Source: Actinomycetes bacterium (GTDB lineage: Bacteria > Actinomycetota > Acidimicrobiia > Acidimicrobiales > Acidimicrobiaceae). Taken from it: a stretch of 7,386 bases of DNA. The stretch is from contig JAKBSX010000125.1 of NCBI GenBank assembly GCA_021844725.1, positions 1 through 7,386 of the forward strand, given 5' to 3'. The notes under the pieces are model-generated. The model did not search any database. It saw only the letters and a list, made by a program, of their open reading frames with translations, and was not told where the DNA came from. Position numbers and translations under genes: made by a program. The stretch's first letter is position 1; each line of letters opens with the position of its first letter. Below, piece by piece: positions 1 to 6,193 of this stretch.

Positions 1-600
1 GTCAAGCCCCGATATGGCGGGTCGTCGATTGGGATTGATGTGGTAGCCGATATTGGTACAGCGATTGCAAGACTTAAGTCAAATATCCACCTAAAGCAGG
101 GTGCAGTTATAGAGCCTTATCGCCCTGATCTTTTTGATTTGCAGGTAGCAGTAAGGGTGTACCCGGAGTTCGAGATTTCTGCAATAGAAAAGCCGGTCCG
201 CACAAAGAGCGGGTCGGAGATCCTTTCATATAAGGATAAGTATGTAGCCGGCGAGGGAATGGTTGCCGCCCCCAGAGAGCTTCCTGCTAACATTTCAGAC
301 CAGCAAGCAGTTAATATTCGCTCCTATGCAAGTTCCCTGGCGAGACTGCTTCCGATAAGGGGAATTTCAAGAATAGATTTTCTTAGCGACGGGTTAGGTG
401 AGCTTTATGTAAATGAAGTCAACACTATACCTGGGTCGTTATCGAAGTATCTCTTTGTTGATCCACCTATTGAATTTTCCCGACTACTTGATGACCTCTT
501 GAAGGAGGCATTCAGCAATAAGACATATTTGCCGGTAACCACAGGAGCGGATGGTTCTGCTCTATCGAGCGCCGGATCTATAGCCGCAAAGCTGGCATAG
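1..600 (+). CDS. D-alanine-D-alanine ligase-like ATP-grasp enzyme (3' part; 5' end outside the window)
   Basis: The reading frame is open from base 1 to the TAG at 598-600 and encodes 199 residues, so roughly the N-terminal 40% of a Ddl-sized protein lies upstream. The fragment opens with VKPRYGGSSIGI, the ATP-grasp motif that Ddl enzymes carry as VKPxxxGSSxG. Residues around SYKDKYVAGEGM match the Ddl segment near the flexible loop. RIDF followed by ELYVNEVNTIPGS is the Mg/ATP-binding and D-Ala-binding end. Such enzymes join two D-alanines using ATP in the cytoplasm for peptidoglycan precursors. The segment usually reading E..xxGxE is unusual here (EPYRPDLFDLQVAV), so this may be a divergent ligase or a paralogue with another substrate. 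The tail GADGSALSSAGSIAAKL resembles what I recall from actinobacterial members. The GTG at 40 is internal to the domain and is not the real start. Family is confident; exact substrate is not. Confidence 0.85.
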   Translation, partial: VKPRYGGSSIGIDVVADIGTAIARLKSNIHLKQGAVIEPYRPDLFDLQVAVRVYPEFEISAIEKPVRTKSGSEILSYKDKYVAGEGMVAAPRELPANISDQQAVNIRSYASSLARLLPIRGISRIDFLSDGLGELYVNEVNTIPGSLSKYLFVDPPIEFSRLLDDLLKEAFSNKTYLPVTTGADGSALSSAGSIAAKLA

Positions 601-668
601 AGTTAGACCTGGACTGGGTGACTTAGGCTACGGTAAAGTGGAAGGCCAGATAGCGGGAATAGCGACTA

Positions 669-698
669 TTGCCAGCCATGCTGGTAGATTCGTAATTT
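669..698 (+). promoter_or_regulatory. Possible promoter of the PH-domain/SHOCT gene
   Basis: TTGCCA at 669-674 matches five of six bases of the sigma70-type -35 box. TAATTT at 693-698 fits the TAnnnT pattern of a -10 box at 18-base spacing. An overlapping TATTAT at 698-703 is a better -10 by sequence but is too far from this -35. Either would give a very short leader before the gene at 721. Called by eye only. Confidence 0.25.
670..686 (+). terminator. Small hairpin after the ddl-like gene (possible terminator)
   Basis: TGCCAGC (670-676) pairs with GCTGGTA (680-686), with one G-T wobble, around the loop CAT. It is followed by AT-rich sequence rather than a clean T-run. It lies 70 bases after the ddl-like stop and before the next gene, so it could end that transcript. 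It overlaps the proposed -35 of the next gene, so only one of the two readings may be right. Confidence 0.3.
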
Positions 699-720
699 AT
701 TATTCGGTACGGGAATGGCA

Positions 721-1326
721 ATGGACTGGCAGCTGCAACTGAACGACAATGAAGATCTTGTAATTGATCAAACCCCACATTGGAGTCTTTTCATCTCCTC
801 GGTGGTTCAGGTGTTTGTGATCGTTATTGTCTCGATTGTAGCTATTAATATGCTTTCCGGGCTTCCAATTTGGACGTTAGTTTTTCCGGTAGTGGTCCTG
901 CTCCTTGGATTTGTAAAATTATTATCTCGCCTGGCCAAATACAGGTTTTCCCACTTGATCATCACAACCGAAAGGTTGATCGACGTTCAGGGGGTTTTCA
1001 GGCGACGAATAAGGGAGATTCCTATTCGCCAGATTTCAAATCTGACCAGTTCCCAGCGCTTTTTGGAGAGACTTTACCGCTGTGGGTCCCTGAGGGTTGA
1101 ATACTCAGGTGAAATTGGGCATGACGATTTTTCTTATGTTCGGCGGCCAGATCGCATAGTTAGGTTTTTGAGCGGCCGAATTGCCAGCGGATTTCAGCCG
1201 GCCTCCGATCTTACCAGGCGCTCTCCGTTGGATGAGTTAGTCAAACTTGAAGAGCTCAGAAATCGGGGCACCCTGACTGAGCAGGAGTATGATCGAGCAA
1301 AATCTCGTCTTCTTGATCAGCTGTAA
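721..1326 (+). CDS. Membrane protein with bacterial PH domain (bPH2) and C-terminal SHOCT domain
   Basis: A 201-residue protein. After a short polar N-terminus come two strongly hydrophobic stretches, about residues 22-46 and 50-70, which form a membrane hairpin. They are followed by FSHLIITTERLIDVQGVF and IPIRQISNLTSSQRFLERL, typical of the bPH2 family (YdbS/YdbT-like). Residues from about 168 to the end (LDELVKLEELRNRGTLTEQEY...) form a SHOCT domain, a short C-terminal oligomerisation module. The protein is expected in the cytoplasmic membrane with both domains inside; its function is unknown. Two in-frame ATGs exist, at 715 and 721. GGGA at 711-714 abuts the first but sits six bases before the second, so 721 is preferred. 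The methyltransferase follows after 23 bases, suggesting co-transcription. Domain calls are confident; the start is uncertain by two codons. Confidence 0.85.
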   Translation: MDWQLQLNDNEDLVIDQTPHWSLFISSVVQVFVIVIVSIVAINMLSGLPIWTLVFPVVVLLLGFVKLLSRLAKYRFSHLIITTERLIDVQGVFRRRIREIPIRQISNLTSSQRFLERLYRCGSLRVEYSGEIGHDDFSYVRRPDRIVRFLSGRIASGFQPASDLTRRSPLDELVKLEELRNRGTLTEQEYDRAKSRLLDQL

Positions 1327-1349
1327 GGACTCTCCCAGGACTAATCTGA

Positions 1350-2159
1350 TTGAATATGAGAAGTCATCAGCTTTGCAGTACCTGGAGAGATGAATTATCC
1401 AAGTGGGCTATTCCTGAATCGATAATAGAAACTTCCAAACAGTTGCCCTGGAAGCTGAGCCCCAAGAAGTTTGCGCCAACCGAAGCCAGGAAAACCAGTT
1501 TAACTGCCACCCGTATATCAGAATTTATTCATCAGAATTCTGAAGGTGGCATCAATACGATCTTGGATGTCGGATGCGGTGCCGGCGGATTGTCAATTTG
1601 CTTTGCAGATGACATACAGTGCTTTATCGGTGTGGATGAATCCGAGGAGATGCTTGCGGCGTTTAGAGCTAATTGGGCTACAGAAAACCTTGAGTCAAAG
1701 AATCTAAGGACCATAATCGGTAATTGGCCGGATGTTGCCCCGTTGGCTGGCCAGGCTGACCTGGCGATCTGCGCAAATGTGTTGTTTAACGTGGCAGACC
1801 CCTGTGAATTCATCACAGCATTGGACCGTGCTGCGAAACGGGCAGTTTTCATAGAGGTGCATGAGAACCATCCGCACCATGTGGCGAATCCGGTTTGGAA
1901 ACATTTTTGGGGGTTAGACAGGCCCGATTCGCCTACTGCACGGGATCTGGTTGCGATTATTGAGTCACTTGGAATTTCTCCGCAGTCTGAAAGATTTTTT
2001 CGTGACCCTGAAGGCCCACGGGAGGTCGATGACGAACTTGTATTTTCGATTGGGCAAAGGGCATGTATTAATCCTGGCGATTTCGACCGTCTAAGAGATT
2101 TTTTGATTGAGAATCCGATTCGGCGTCCGGAATATCGGCTTATTTGGTGGAAAAAGTAG
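1350..2159 (+). CDS. Class I SAM-dependent methyltransferase
   Basis: A 269-residue protein with a Rossmann-type methyltransferase core. Glycine-rich motif I reads ILDVGCGAGG at about 71-80, the acidic end of strand 2 is GVDES at 94-98, and motif IV lies in ADLAICANVLFNV at 136-148. The first 60 residues (WAIPESI...LPWKLSPKKFAPTEAR) look like a substrate-side cap. The C-terminal part contains a His-rich patch, HENHPHH (171-177), then W/R-rich sequence ending in IWWKK. It should transfer a methyl group from S-adenosylmethionine to a small molecule or lipid; nothing shows which. Start: TTG at 1350 has CCAGGA ending nine bases upstream (1335-1340), while the ATG at 1356 is 15 bases from it. I keep TTG, but ATG is possible. 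It follows the PH/SHOCT gene by 23 bases and is probably in the same operon. A long opposite-strand open frame across this gene has the composition of a shadow. Confidence 0.85.
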   Translation: MNMRSHQLCSTWRDELSKWAIPESIIETSKQLPWKLSPKKFAPTEARKTSLTATRISEFIHQNSEGGINTILDVGCGAGGLSICFADDIQCFIGVDESEEMLAAFRANWATENLESKNLRTIIGNWPDVAPLAGQADLAICANVLFNVADPCEFITALDRAAKRAVFIEVHENHPHHVANPVWKHFWGLDRPDSPTARDLVAIIESLGISPQSERFFRDPEGPREVDDELVFSIGQRACINPGDFDRLRDFLIENPIRRPEYRLIWWKK

Positions 2160-2161
2160 GT

Positions 2162-2198
2162 GATGGGCTGGGCGACAGTTTTACGAAACCGACCCATT
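2162..2198 (+). terminator. Imperfect hairpin after the methyltransferase gene (possible terminator)
   Basis: GATGGG (2162-2167) pairs with CCCATT (2193-2198) with one wobble at the base. Inner TGG/CCG pairs continue past one mismatch, and the loop is about 17 bases. It begins three bases after the methyltransferase stop and is followed by TTATTC rather than a long T-run. Position favours a terminator; strength is doubtful. Confidence 0.3.
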
Positions 2199-2209
2199 TA
2201 TTCGATAAT
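2181..2209 (+). promoter_or_regulatory. Possible promoter of the alpha/beta hydrolase gene
   Basis: GATAAT at 2204-2209 matches five of six bases of a -10 box. The -35 position at 17-base spacing, TTACGA (2181-2186), is a weak match. Transcription from here would leave a leader of about 30 bases containing the good ribosome-binding site of the hydrolase gene. The hairpin just upstream supports a new transcription unit. Confidence 0.3.
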
Positions 2210-2233
2210 CATTGCTTGAGATAGATTGGCATT

Positions 2234-2239
2234 GGAGAG
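2234..2239 (+). promoter_or_regulatory. Ribosome-binding site that fixes the hydrolase start
   Basis: GGAGAG (2234-2239) directly abuts a TTG at 2240 but is six bases before the in-frame ATG at 2246. Normal spacing therefore selects ATG 2246 and rejects the two-codon-longer TTG start. Confidence 0.6.
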
Positions 2240-2245
2240 TTGATT

Positions 2246-3124
2246 ATGACCAGAGCACATCTTGAAAAAGTAGAGATCGAGTTTGACACTTTCGGTGACC
2301 GGAGTAACCCCTGTCTTCTGCTGGTAATGGGCCTGGGGGTTCAGATGATAGCGTGGCCGGAACAGGTGTGCCAGGAATTGGCAGACCGGGGCTTTTTCGT
2401 AGTCAGATATGACAATAGAGACTGTGGACTTTCAACTAAGTTTGAAGATGCCGGAGTGCCAAATCTATTTGCCGGCCTATTGGGGGGTTCATCAACAGCG
2501 GCTTACACGCTAAAAGAGATGGCCGCAGATGCAGTCGGGCTGATGGATTTTTTGGAAATTGATCGTGCGAATATCGTAGGGATATCAATGGGCGGAATGA
2601 TTGCACAGCAAGCGGTGATTGACCACCCATCTCGTTTTATCTCGCTTTGTTCAATAATGTCTACAACAGGATCCCGTGATGTTGGTCAGCCATCTCCGGA
2701 GGTAATCAACGCTCTGCTCCAGCCTATGGCTCAAGACAGGGAATCAGCAATAGAGCGCTCAGTGGAGATATCGAGGGTTATTTCATCCCAATTATACTTT
2801 GACGAGGCAAGAGTGAGGGATCTGGCGGCGAGATCTTATGATCGTTGCAACTGCCCAGACGGCGTGGCAAGACAGTTAATGGCAATTGTGGTTTCCCCAG
2901 ATCGTACTGAAGCTCTAAAGGAAGTAAAAATTCCGACCTTGGTGATTCATGGTCTTCTGGATAAATTTGTGGATCCGAGTGGTGGAATCGCTACCGCAGA
3001 TGCAATCCCGGGTTCAAAGCTGGTCACGCTCGATGAAATGGCGCATGATATCCCAGTTCAGTTATGGCCGGCGATTCGAGATGCTATCATCGAAAATGCT
3101 GACAGGGGTAGGAGTTGGATGTAA
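2246..3124 (+). CDS. Alpha/beta-fold hydrolase
   Basis: A 292-residue cytoplasmic hydrolase with no signal peptide. The nucleophile elbow GISMGG puts the catalytic serine at 114. The acid is most likely Asp239 in HGLLD, and the histidine is His267 in EMAHDIP. MGLG at 28-31 occupies the oxyanion-hole loop, and RYDNRDCGLS (54-63) is typical of the family. The region EMAADAVGLMDFLEIDRANIVG resembles the large actinobacterial group annotated as esterases, non-haem haloperoxidase-like proteins or aclacinomycin-methylesterase-like proteins. The triad is complete, so an ester, thioester or similar hydrolysis is expected; the substrate cannot be told from sequence. Residues about 145-200 form the cap. 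It precedes an acyl-CoA racemase gene by 159 bases, which makes a lipid or acyl substrate a reasonable guess and no more. The start is set by GGAGAG six bases upstream. Confidence 0.88.
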   Translation: MTRAHLEKVEIEFDTFGDRSNPCLLLVMGLGVQMIAWPEQVCQELADRGFFVVRYDNRDCGLSTKFEDAGVPNLFAGLLGGSSTAAYTLKEMAADAVGLMDFLEIDRANIVGISMGGMIAQQAVIDHPSRFISLCSIMSTTGSRDVGQPSPEVINALLQPMAQDRESAIERSVEISRVISSQLYFDEARVRDLAARSYDRCNCPDGVARQLMAIVVSPDRTEALKEVKIPTLVIHGLLDKFVDPSGGIATADAIPGSKLVTLDEMAHDIPVQLWPAIRDAIIENADRGRSWM

Positions 3125-3266
3125 GTTCGTTGCAAGGCTGCATCAGTTAAGCAACTCTGGTTCACTTTGCTGTTTGGTGGATATGAAATTGGCATTACTA
3201 TGACGTGGCCTTATCTACTCGCGCTATCTTGATATTCCTATGTACTTTAGCCTTTCGGCCATGGAT

Positions 3267-3274
3267 GGGGAGGA
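3267..3274 (+). promoter_or_regulatory. Strong ribosome-binding site for the GTG start of the racemase gene
   Basis: GGGGAGGA at 3267-3274 is close to a full complement of the 16S rRNA tail and lies nine bases before GTG 3284. It supports this non-ATG start. The rest of the 159-base gap (3125-3283) shows no gene. It holds a weak AGCAA/TTGCT stem (3150-3171) and a possible -35 TTGGCA (3189-3194) with TATCTA 17 bases later. Confidence 0.65.
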
Positions 3275-3283
3275 ACTTGTATT

Positions 3284-4441
3284 GTGAACACTAGCAATGG
3301 CCCCTTGGCCGGAATTCGGATAATCGAATTCTCTGGTATTGGGCCGACACCATTTGCCTGCATGGTCATGGCTGGTCTTGGGGCGGAGATAATACGTATC
3401 GACAGACCTAACTTTGCTCCGAAACTTGTAAATCTCGGGCTGGATAATAATGCTGATCTTATGGGTCGAGATCGGCGGTCAATCGTGCTTGATTTGAAAT
3501 CGCCCAAGGGGGTGGATCTGGCAAAACGTCTTGTTGCAACTGCTGAGGGAGTGATAGAAGGCTTCAGGCCAATGGTGATGGAAAGATTGGGTTTAGGGCC
3601 AGATGTGCTGGCTAAGGTGAATCCTCAAGTGACATATGTGAGGATGACCGGCTGGGGCCAAAACGGATCCTTGGCAAAAACGGCGGGCCATGACTTGAAC
3701 TACATAGCGGTCACAGGGTTATTGAATGCTATCGGCACAAAGGATGAGCCAGTAATTCCTCTAAATGTTGTCGGTGATTTCGGAGGAGGGGCCTGCTTCG
3801 CGGTAGTCGGAATGCTAAGCGGGATACTTAGTAGCAGGGTTCACGGAAGGGGACGCGTTGTTGATGCTGCCATTGTCGACGGAGTTTCACTTCTGGGTTC
3901 TATGTTTAGAGGAATGCTCGATCAGGGACTTTGGAGCGATCAAAGAGCTTCGAATCTACTAGACGGTGGGTCACCATTTTATGCGCTTTACCGGTGCAAA
4001 GATGGAAGATATGTTTCCGTTGCTGCACTTGAGCCGCAGTTTTTTAATAATTTGGTCGTTCGACTGGGCCTTCAGGACAATCCAAATTTCAAAGAGCAGT
4101 ACAATAAGGACAGCTGGCCACGAATGCGCGAGGATTTGACAGAAATATTTCAGAATAACGATTCCACGTATTTTGGTGATTTGTTTTATGCCACTGATTG
4201 CTGTTGCGCAGTGGTAGAGGATTTCCATTCTGCATTGGCAAATCGGCATTTGGCGGAGAGAGACGGGTTTGTGGAACTAAATGGGGTTATGCATCCCAGG
4301 GAGGCCCCTCGTTTTGACAATTATTCCCATGAAATCACGGCCCCTCCGAGACAAGGTCAGCACACACGTGAGATACTTGCCGAAATAGGTCTTTCCGCCC
4401 ATGACATAGAGTCCCTTATTGATCAAGGGGTTTGCGCTTAG
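3284..4441 (+). CDS. Alpha-methylacyl-CoA racemase-like CaiB/BaiF family protein
   Basis: A 385-residue, full-length family III CoA-transferase-fold protein, most like the alpha-methylacyl-CoA racemases (AMACR/MCR). These enzymes interconvert the 2R and 2S forms of 2-methyl-branched acyl-CoAs so that beta-oxidation can proceed. Signature stretches are GLGAEIIRIDRP (31-42), GRDRRSIVLDLKSPKG (61-76), EGFRPMVMERLGLGP (92-106), MTGWGQNG (121-128) and AGHDLNYIAVTG (134-145). By recalled alignment to the Mycobacterium tuberculosis racemase, Arg91, His126, Asp156 and Glu241 map to Arg101, His136, Asp165 and Glu250, with nearly the same spacing, so activity is likely. An unusual run of three cysteines (306-308) stands where relatives usually have one. 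The GTG start is supported by a strong ribosome-binding site. The stop codon overlaps the ribosome-binding site of the next gene. A true CoA-transferase is less likely because of the His/Asp pair. Confidence 0.92.
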   Translation: MNTSNGPLAGIRIIEFSGIGPTPFACMVMAGLGAEIIRIDRPNFAPKLVNLGLDNNADLMGRDRRSIVLDLKSPKGVDLAKRLVATAEGVIEGFRPMVMERLGLGPDVLAKVNPQVTYVRMTGWGQNGSLAKTAGHDLNYIAVTGLLNAIGTKDEPVIPLNVVGDFGGGACFAVVGMLSGILSSRVHGRGRVVDAAIVDGVSLLGSMFRGMLDQGLWSDQRASNLLDGGSPFYALYRCKDGRYVSVAALEPQFFNNLVVRLGLQDNPNFKEQYNKDSWPRMREDLTEIFQNNDSTYFGDLFYATDCCCAVVEDFHSALANRHLAERDGFVELNGVMHPREAPRFDNYSHEITAPPRQGQHTREILAEIGLSAHDIESLIDQGVCA

Positions 4442-4444
4442 GAG
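4440..4444 (+). promoter_or_regulatory. Ribosome-binding site overlapping the racemase stop codon
   Basis: AGGAG (4440-4444) shares two bases with the TAG stop (4439-4441) and lies four bases before ATG 4449. This chooses ATG 4449 over the in-frame TTG at 4419, which is inside the racemase gene and has no such site. The arrangement points to translational coupling. Confidence 0.55.
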
Positions 4445-4448
4445 TGCA

Positions 4449-5723
4449 ATGTTTTATAGCGGTCACGGTTCCGGTGGGCCGGTATTTCTCCATCCCGAAT
4501 CGCATCTCTTGGTGCTTGGCCCTCCCCGTTCCGGCAAGACGCGCTCCGTGGTGGTGCCAAACATTTTGTGTGCCAATGGCCCGGTAATTGCGACGTCGAC
4601 CAAAAATGATCTGATCGAAGCGACTTCAGAAGCCCGCAATCGTCTGGGTAAAGTGATGGTGTTCGACCCATCCGGACGGGTGAGCATACCATCTCATGCC
4701 ACCAGGGTCTACTGGTCTCCTTTAAACCCGAACGGATCATATTCTGAAATACAGAGCATAACTCGGGCAATGATAGATTCATCGATATTGGCTGGCCAAT
4801 CCCACGGATATTCCCACTGGGTTGAGCGAGCAGCTTCTTTGTTGGCCCCGTTGATGCACGCCGCACAGATCGCTGGCTACGAAATGGACACCGTCATGGG
4901 TTGGTTGAATCTTAGAGAGTGCAAGGATCCGGCTGGAATTTTGCGGGCATGTGGTGAGAATATGGCTCTCGATTCACTAAAGGGAATTCTGCTCAGCGAA
5001 GATAGAGAACGAAGTGGTATTTTTTCAACCGCACTTGGCCTCCTCGGCAGTTACAATTTTCCGGAGCTCAATTCTCAGAGCAATTTTGAGAGGTTTGATT
5101 CTCAAAAGTTTCTAAATTCTCTGGACACTCTGTATGTTGTTTCGCCTTCTTATATCCAAAAACTGGTGGCGCCGGTGATTGTTGGCTTGATTGACGAAGT
5201 TAAGAATCGGTCCTTCGTCTTGAGTTCAAATCGTGAGTCAGACTCCGCGAGGCCATCACTGTCGCTGATACTTGATGAGATGGCGAATGTTGCTCCACTT
5301 GGAGCAATTTCTTCAATTCTTTCAGAAGGGGCGTCACAAAAGGTGTTGCTGCTTGGAGCTTTGCAAGATTTGTCTCAGGCAAGAGTCAGATGGGGAGAAG
5401 CATCTTCAGGGTTCGTAACCCTGTTCGGATCGATGATTGTATTTCCCGGGATAGCCGATAGCCAAACTTTGCGCCAGCTGTCGGAAATCTCTGGGGTAAG
5501 GACATTTGAAAGCATCTCTGACGCGTTTGCCACTCCGCTCCATTACAGATTCAAGGTGCCAAGTTCTCGCTTGAGATCGTATGGATATCGGAATGTTTTG
5601 GAACCTTGGCAGATTGCCCGGGCGCCATTAGGAGAAGCCTATCTTTTTCGTAAATATCATCAGGTCAACCGGGTTATTCTCAGAGATGTTCCTGAGATAA
5701 ACCCGAGGATCAGAGAGCTTTAA
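4449..5723 (+). CDS. VirD4/TraG-like type IV coupling-protein ATPase without membrane domain
   Basis: A 424-residue P-loop ATPase of the VirD4/TraG/TraD group. Walker A is GPPRSGKT at 24-31, followed by VVVPNIL and the family stretch GPVIATSTKNDL (44-55). The helical all-alpha region lies at about 100-215. Walker B is LILDE at 273-277, followed by ANVAPL, SEGASQKVLLLGALQDLSQ (292-310) and SQTLRQLSEISG (338-349), typical of T4CP motor domains. Classical coupling proteins are hexameric inner-membrane motors that feed relaxosome DNA or proteins into a type IV secretion channel. This one starts about 23 residues before Walker A and has no N-terminal transmembrane helices, so it would be soluble or recruited by a partner. 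No relaxase, VirB-type or other transfer gene is visible here. The frame is intact, and the gene overlaps the upstream racemase signals, suggesting co-expression. It may be a domesticated ATPase or a remnant of an integrated element. Family is confident; role is open. Confidence 0.88.
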   Translation: MFYSGHGSGGPVFLHPESHLLVLGPPRSGKTRSVVVPNILCANGPVIATSTKNDLIEATSEARNRLGKVMVFDPSGRVSIPSHATRVYWSPLNPNGSYSEIQSITRAMIDSSILAGQSHGYSHWVERAASLLAPLMHAAQIAGYEMDTVMGWLNLRECKDPAGILRACGENMALDSLKGILLSEDRERSGIFSTALGLLGSYNFPELNSQSNFERFDSQKFLNSLDTLYVVSPSYIQKLVAPVIVGLIDEVKNRSFVLSSNRESDSARPSLSLILDEMANVAPLGAISSILSEGASQKVLLLGALQDLSQARVRWGEASSGFVTLFGSMIVFPGIADSQTLRQLSEISGVRTFESISDAFATPLHYRFKVPSSRLRSYGYRNVLEPWQIARAPLGEAYLFRKYHQVNRVILRDVPEINPRIREL

Positions 5724-5777
5724 GATGGGGGAGTGAGCTGGTTAACATTTCCCGAAGGTACTATGCCGAGACCGTGA

Positions 5778-5806
5778 TTTAACAACGTTGAAGCTGGGTT
5801 TAACAA
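5778..5806. repeat. Two direct copies of TTTAACAA, 21 bases apart
   Basis: TTTAACAA occurs at 5778-5785 and 5799-5806, two helical turns apart, in the gap between the convergent ATPase and lrp-like genes. A related GTTAACA lies at 5741-5747, and an 8-base palindrome CAACGTTG (5783-5790) overlaps the first copy. This could be a paired protein-binding site, or chance in AT-rich DNA. Confidence 0.3.
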
Positions 5807-5821
5807 TCCTGTAACCGTTTC

Positions 5822-5858
5822 GAGGTGGTGCTAGCGATCGATCTCAGTTTCTTTTTTT
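5822..5858 (+). terminator. Possible rho-independent terminator of the ATPase gene
   Basis: GAGGT (5822-5826) pairs with ATCTC (5841-5845), including one G-T wobble, and is followed by TTTCTTTTTTT (5848-5858), the longest T-run in the window. The stem is short and the 14-base loop contains its own palindrome, so folding is uncertain. The T-run lies inside the 3' end of the opposing lrp-like gene. Confidence 0.25.
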
Positions 5859-6112
5859 AATAGAGGCGCACTGTTCAGCAAATGGGCAGAGGGGCAGGTG
5901 AGGGTCCTGGTAACTCCATTTATTTGTTGGACTGCCGCTACCACTTCTGAACCTAGCTGCTCGATTGATGAGCATTGCACAACCAAAATTACATCGTATG
6001 GGCCGGTAACGAGATCTACTGAAACCGAACTCGGTAGGTCGTGGCACTTTTTAGCCACTTCAGAGGCTTTCCCTATTTCAGTTTGTATCAGTATGAATGC
6101 CCTAACGTCCAT
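5831..6112 (-). CDS. Stand-alone Lrp/AsnC ligand-binding (RAM) domain protein
   Basis: A 93-residue protein consisting only of the Lrp/AsnC effector domain, a dimeric alpha-beta barrel. It has no helix-turn-helix DNA-binding part. Typical stretches are RAFILIQTEIGKASEVA (4-20), LVTGPYDVILVVQ (34-46) and INGVTRTLTCP (64-74). GPYD and the TRTLTC strand form the family ligand/dimer signature. Such solo domains oligomerise and may bind amino acids or other small effectors; their function in actinobacteria is not settled. ATG 6112 is preceded on its strand by GGAG (bases 6118-6121) at five-base spacing, so the start is well supported. The last 14 residues (after HLLN) are a charged tail beyond the usual end. 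The gene lies downstream of thiL on the same strand, with about 140 bases between them, and converges with the ATPase gene. Confidence 0.88.
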   Translation of the reverse strand: MDVRAFILIQTEIGKASEVAKKCHDLPSSVSVDLVTGPYDVILVVQCSSIEQLGSEVVAAVQQINGVTRTLTCPSAHLLNSAPLLKKETEIDR

Positions 6113-6164
6113 AGAAGCTCCATGCGTTGTCGTGAGTTGAATTCTATGTACAGATAACTTAGTG

Positions 6165-6193
6165 CGAAGATGAGATCTTCGATGAAGAGTCTT
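6165..6193 (-). promoter_or_regulatory. Alternating complementary segments in the thiL-lrp gap (attenuator-like or terminator hairpin)
   Basis: CGAAGAT (6165-6171) and ATCTTCG (6175-6181) form a perfect seven-base stem with a three-base loop. The inner TCTTC (6176-6180) can instead pair with GAAGA (6184-6188), which in turn can pair with TCTT (6190-6193). These mutually exclusive stems lie downstream of thiL and about 50-80 bases upstream of the lrp-like start. No T-run follows on the - strand. It could end thiL transcripts or form a switching leader. On the - strand, TATAAG (6227-6222) is a possible -10 for the lrp-like gene. The rest of the 6113-6253 gap shows no gene. Confidence 0.35.

Noticed and set aside
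1532..2197. Long - strand open frame opposite the methyltransferase gene
   Set aside because: Low-complexity Ser/Arg-rich translation with no recognisable domain. The + strand frame has clear methyltransferase motifs, so this is a shadow.
2949..3203. 84-residue + strand frame running out of the hydrolase gene into the gap
   Set aside because: It is mostly inside the hydrolase gene in another frame, has no ribosome-binding site and shows no protein-like pattern.
4438..4866. - strand open frames opposite the ATPase P-loop region
   Set aside because: They lie over the conserved Walker A part of the VirD4-like gene, have no recognisable motif and look like antisense shadows.
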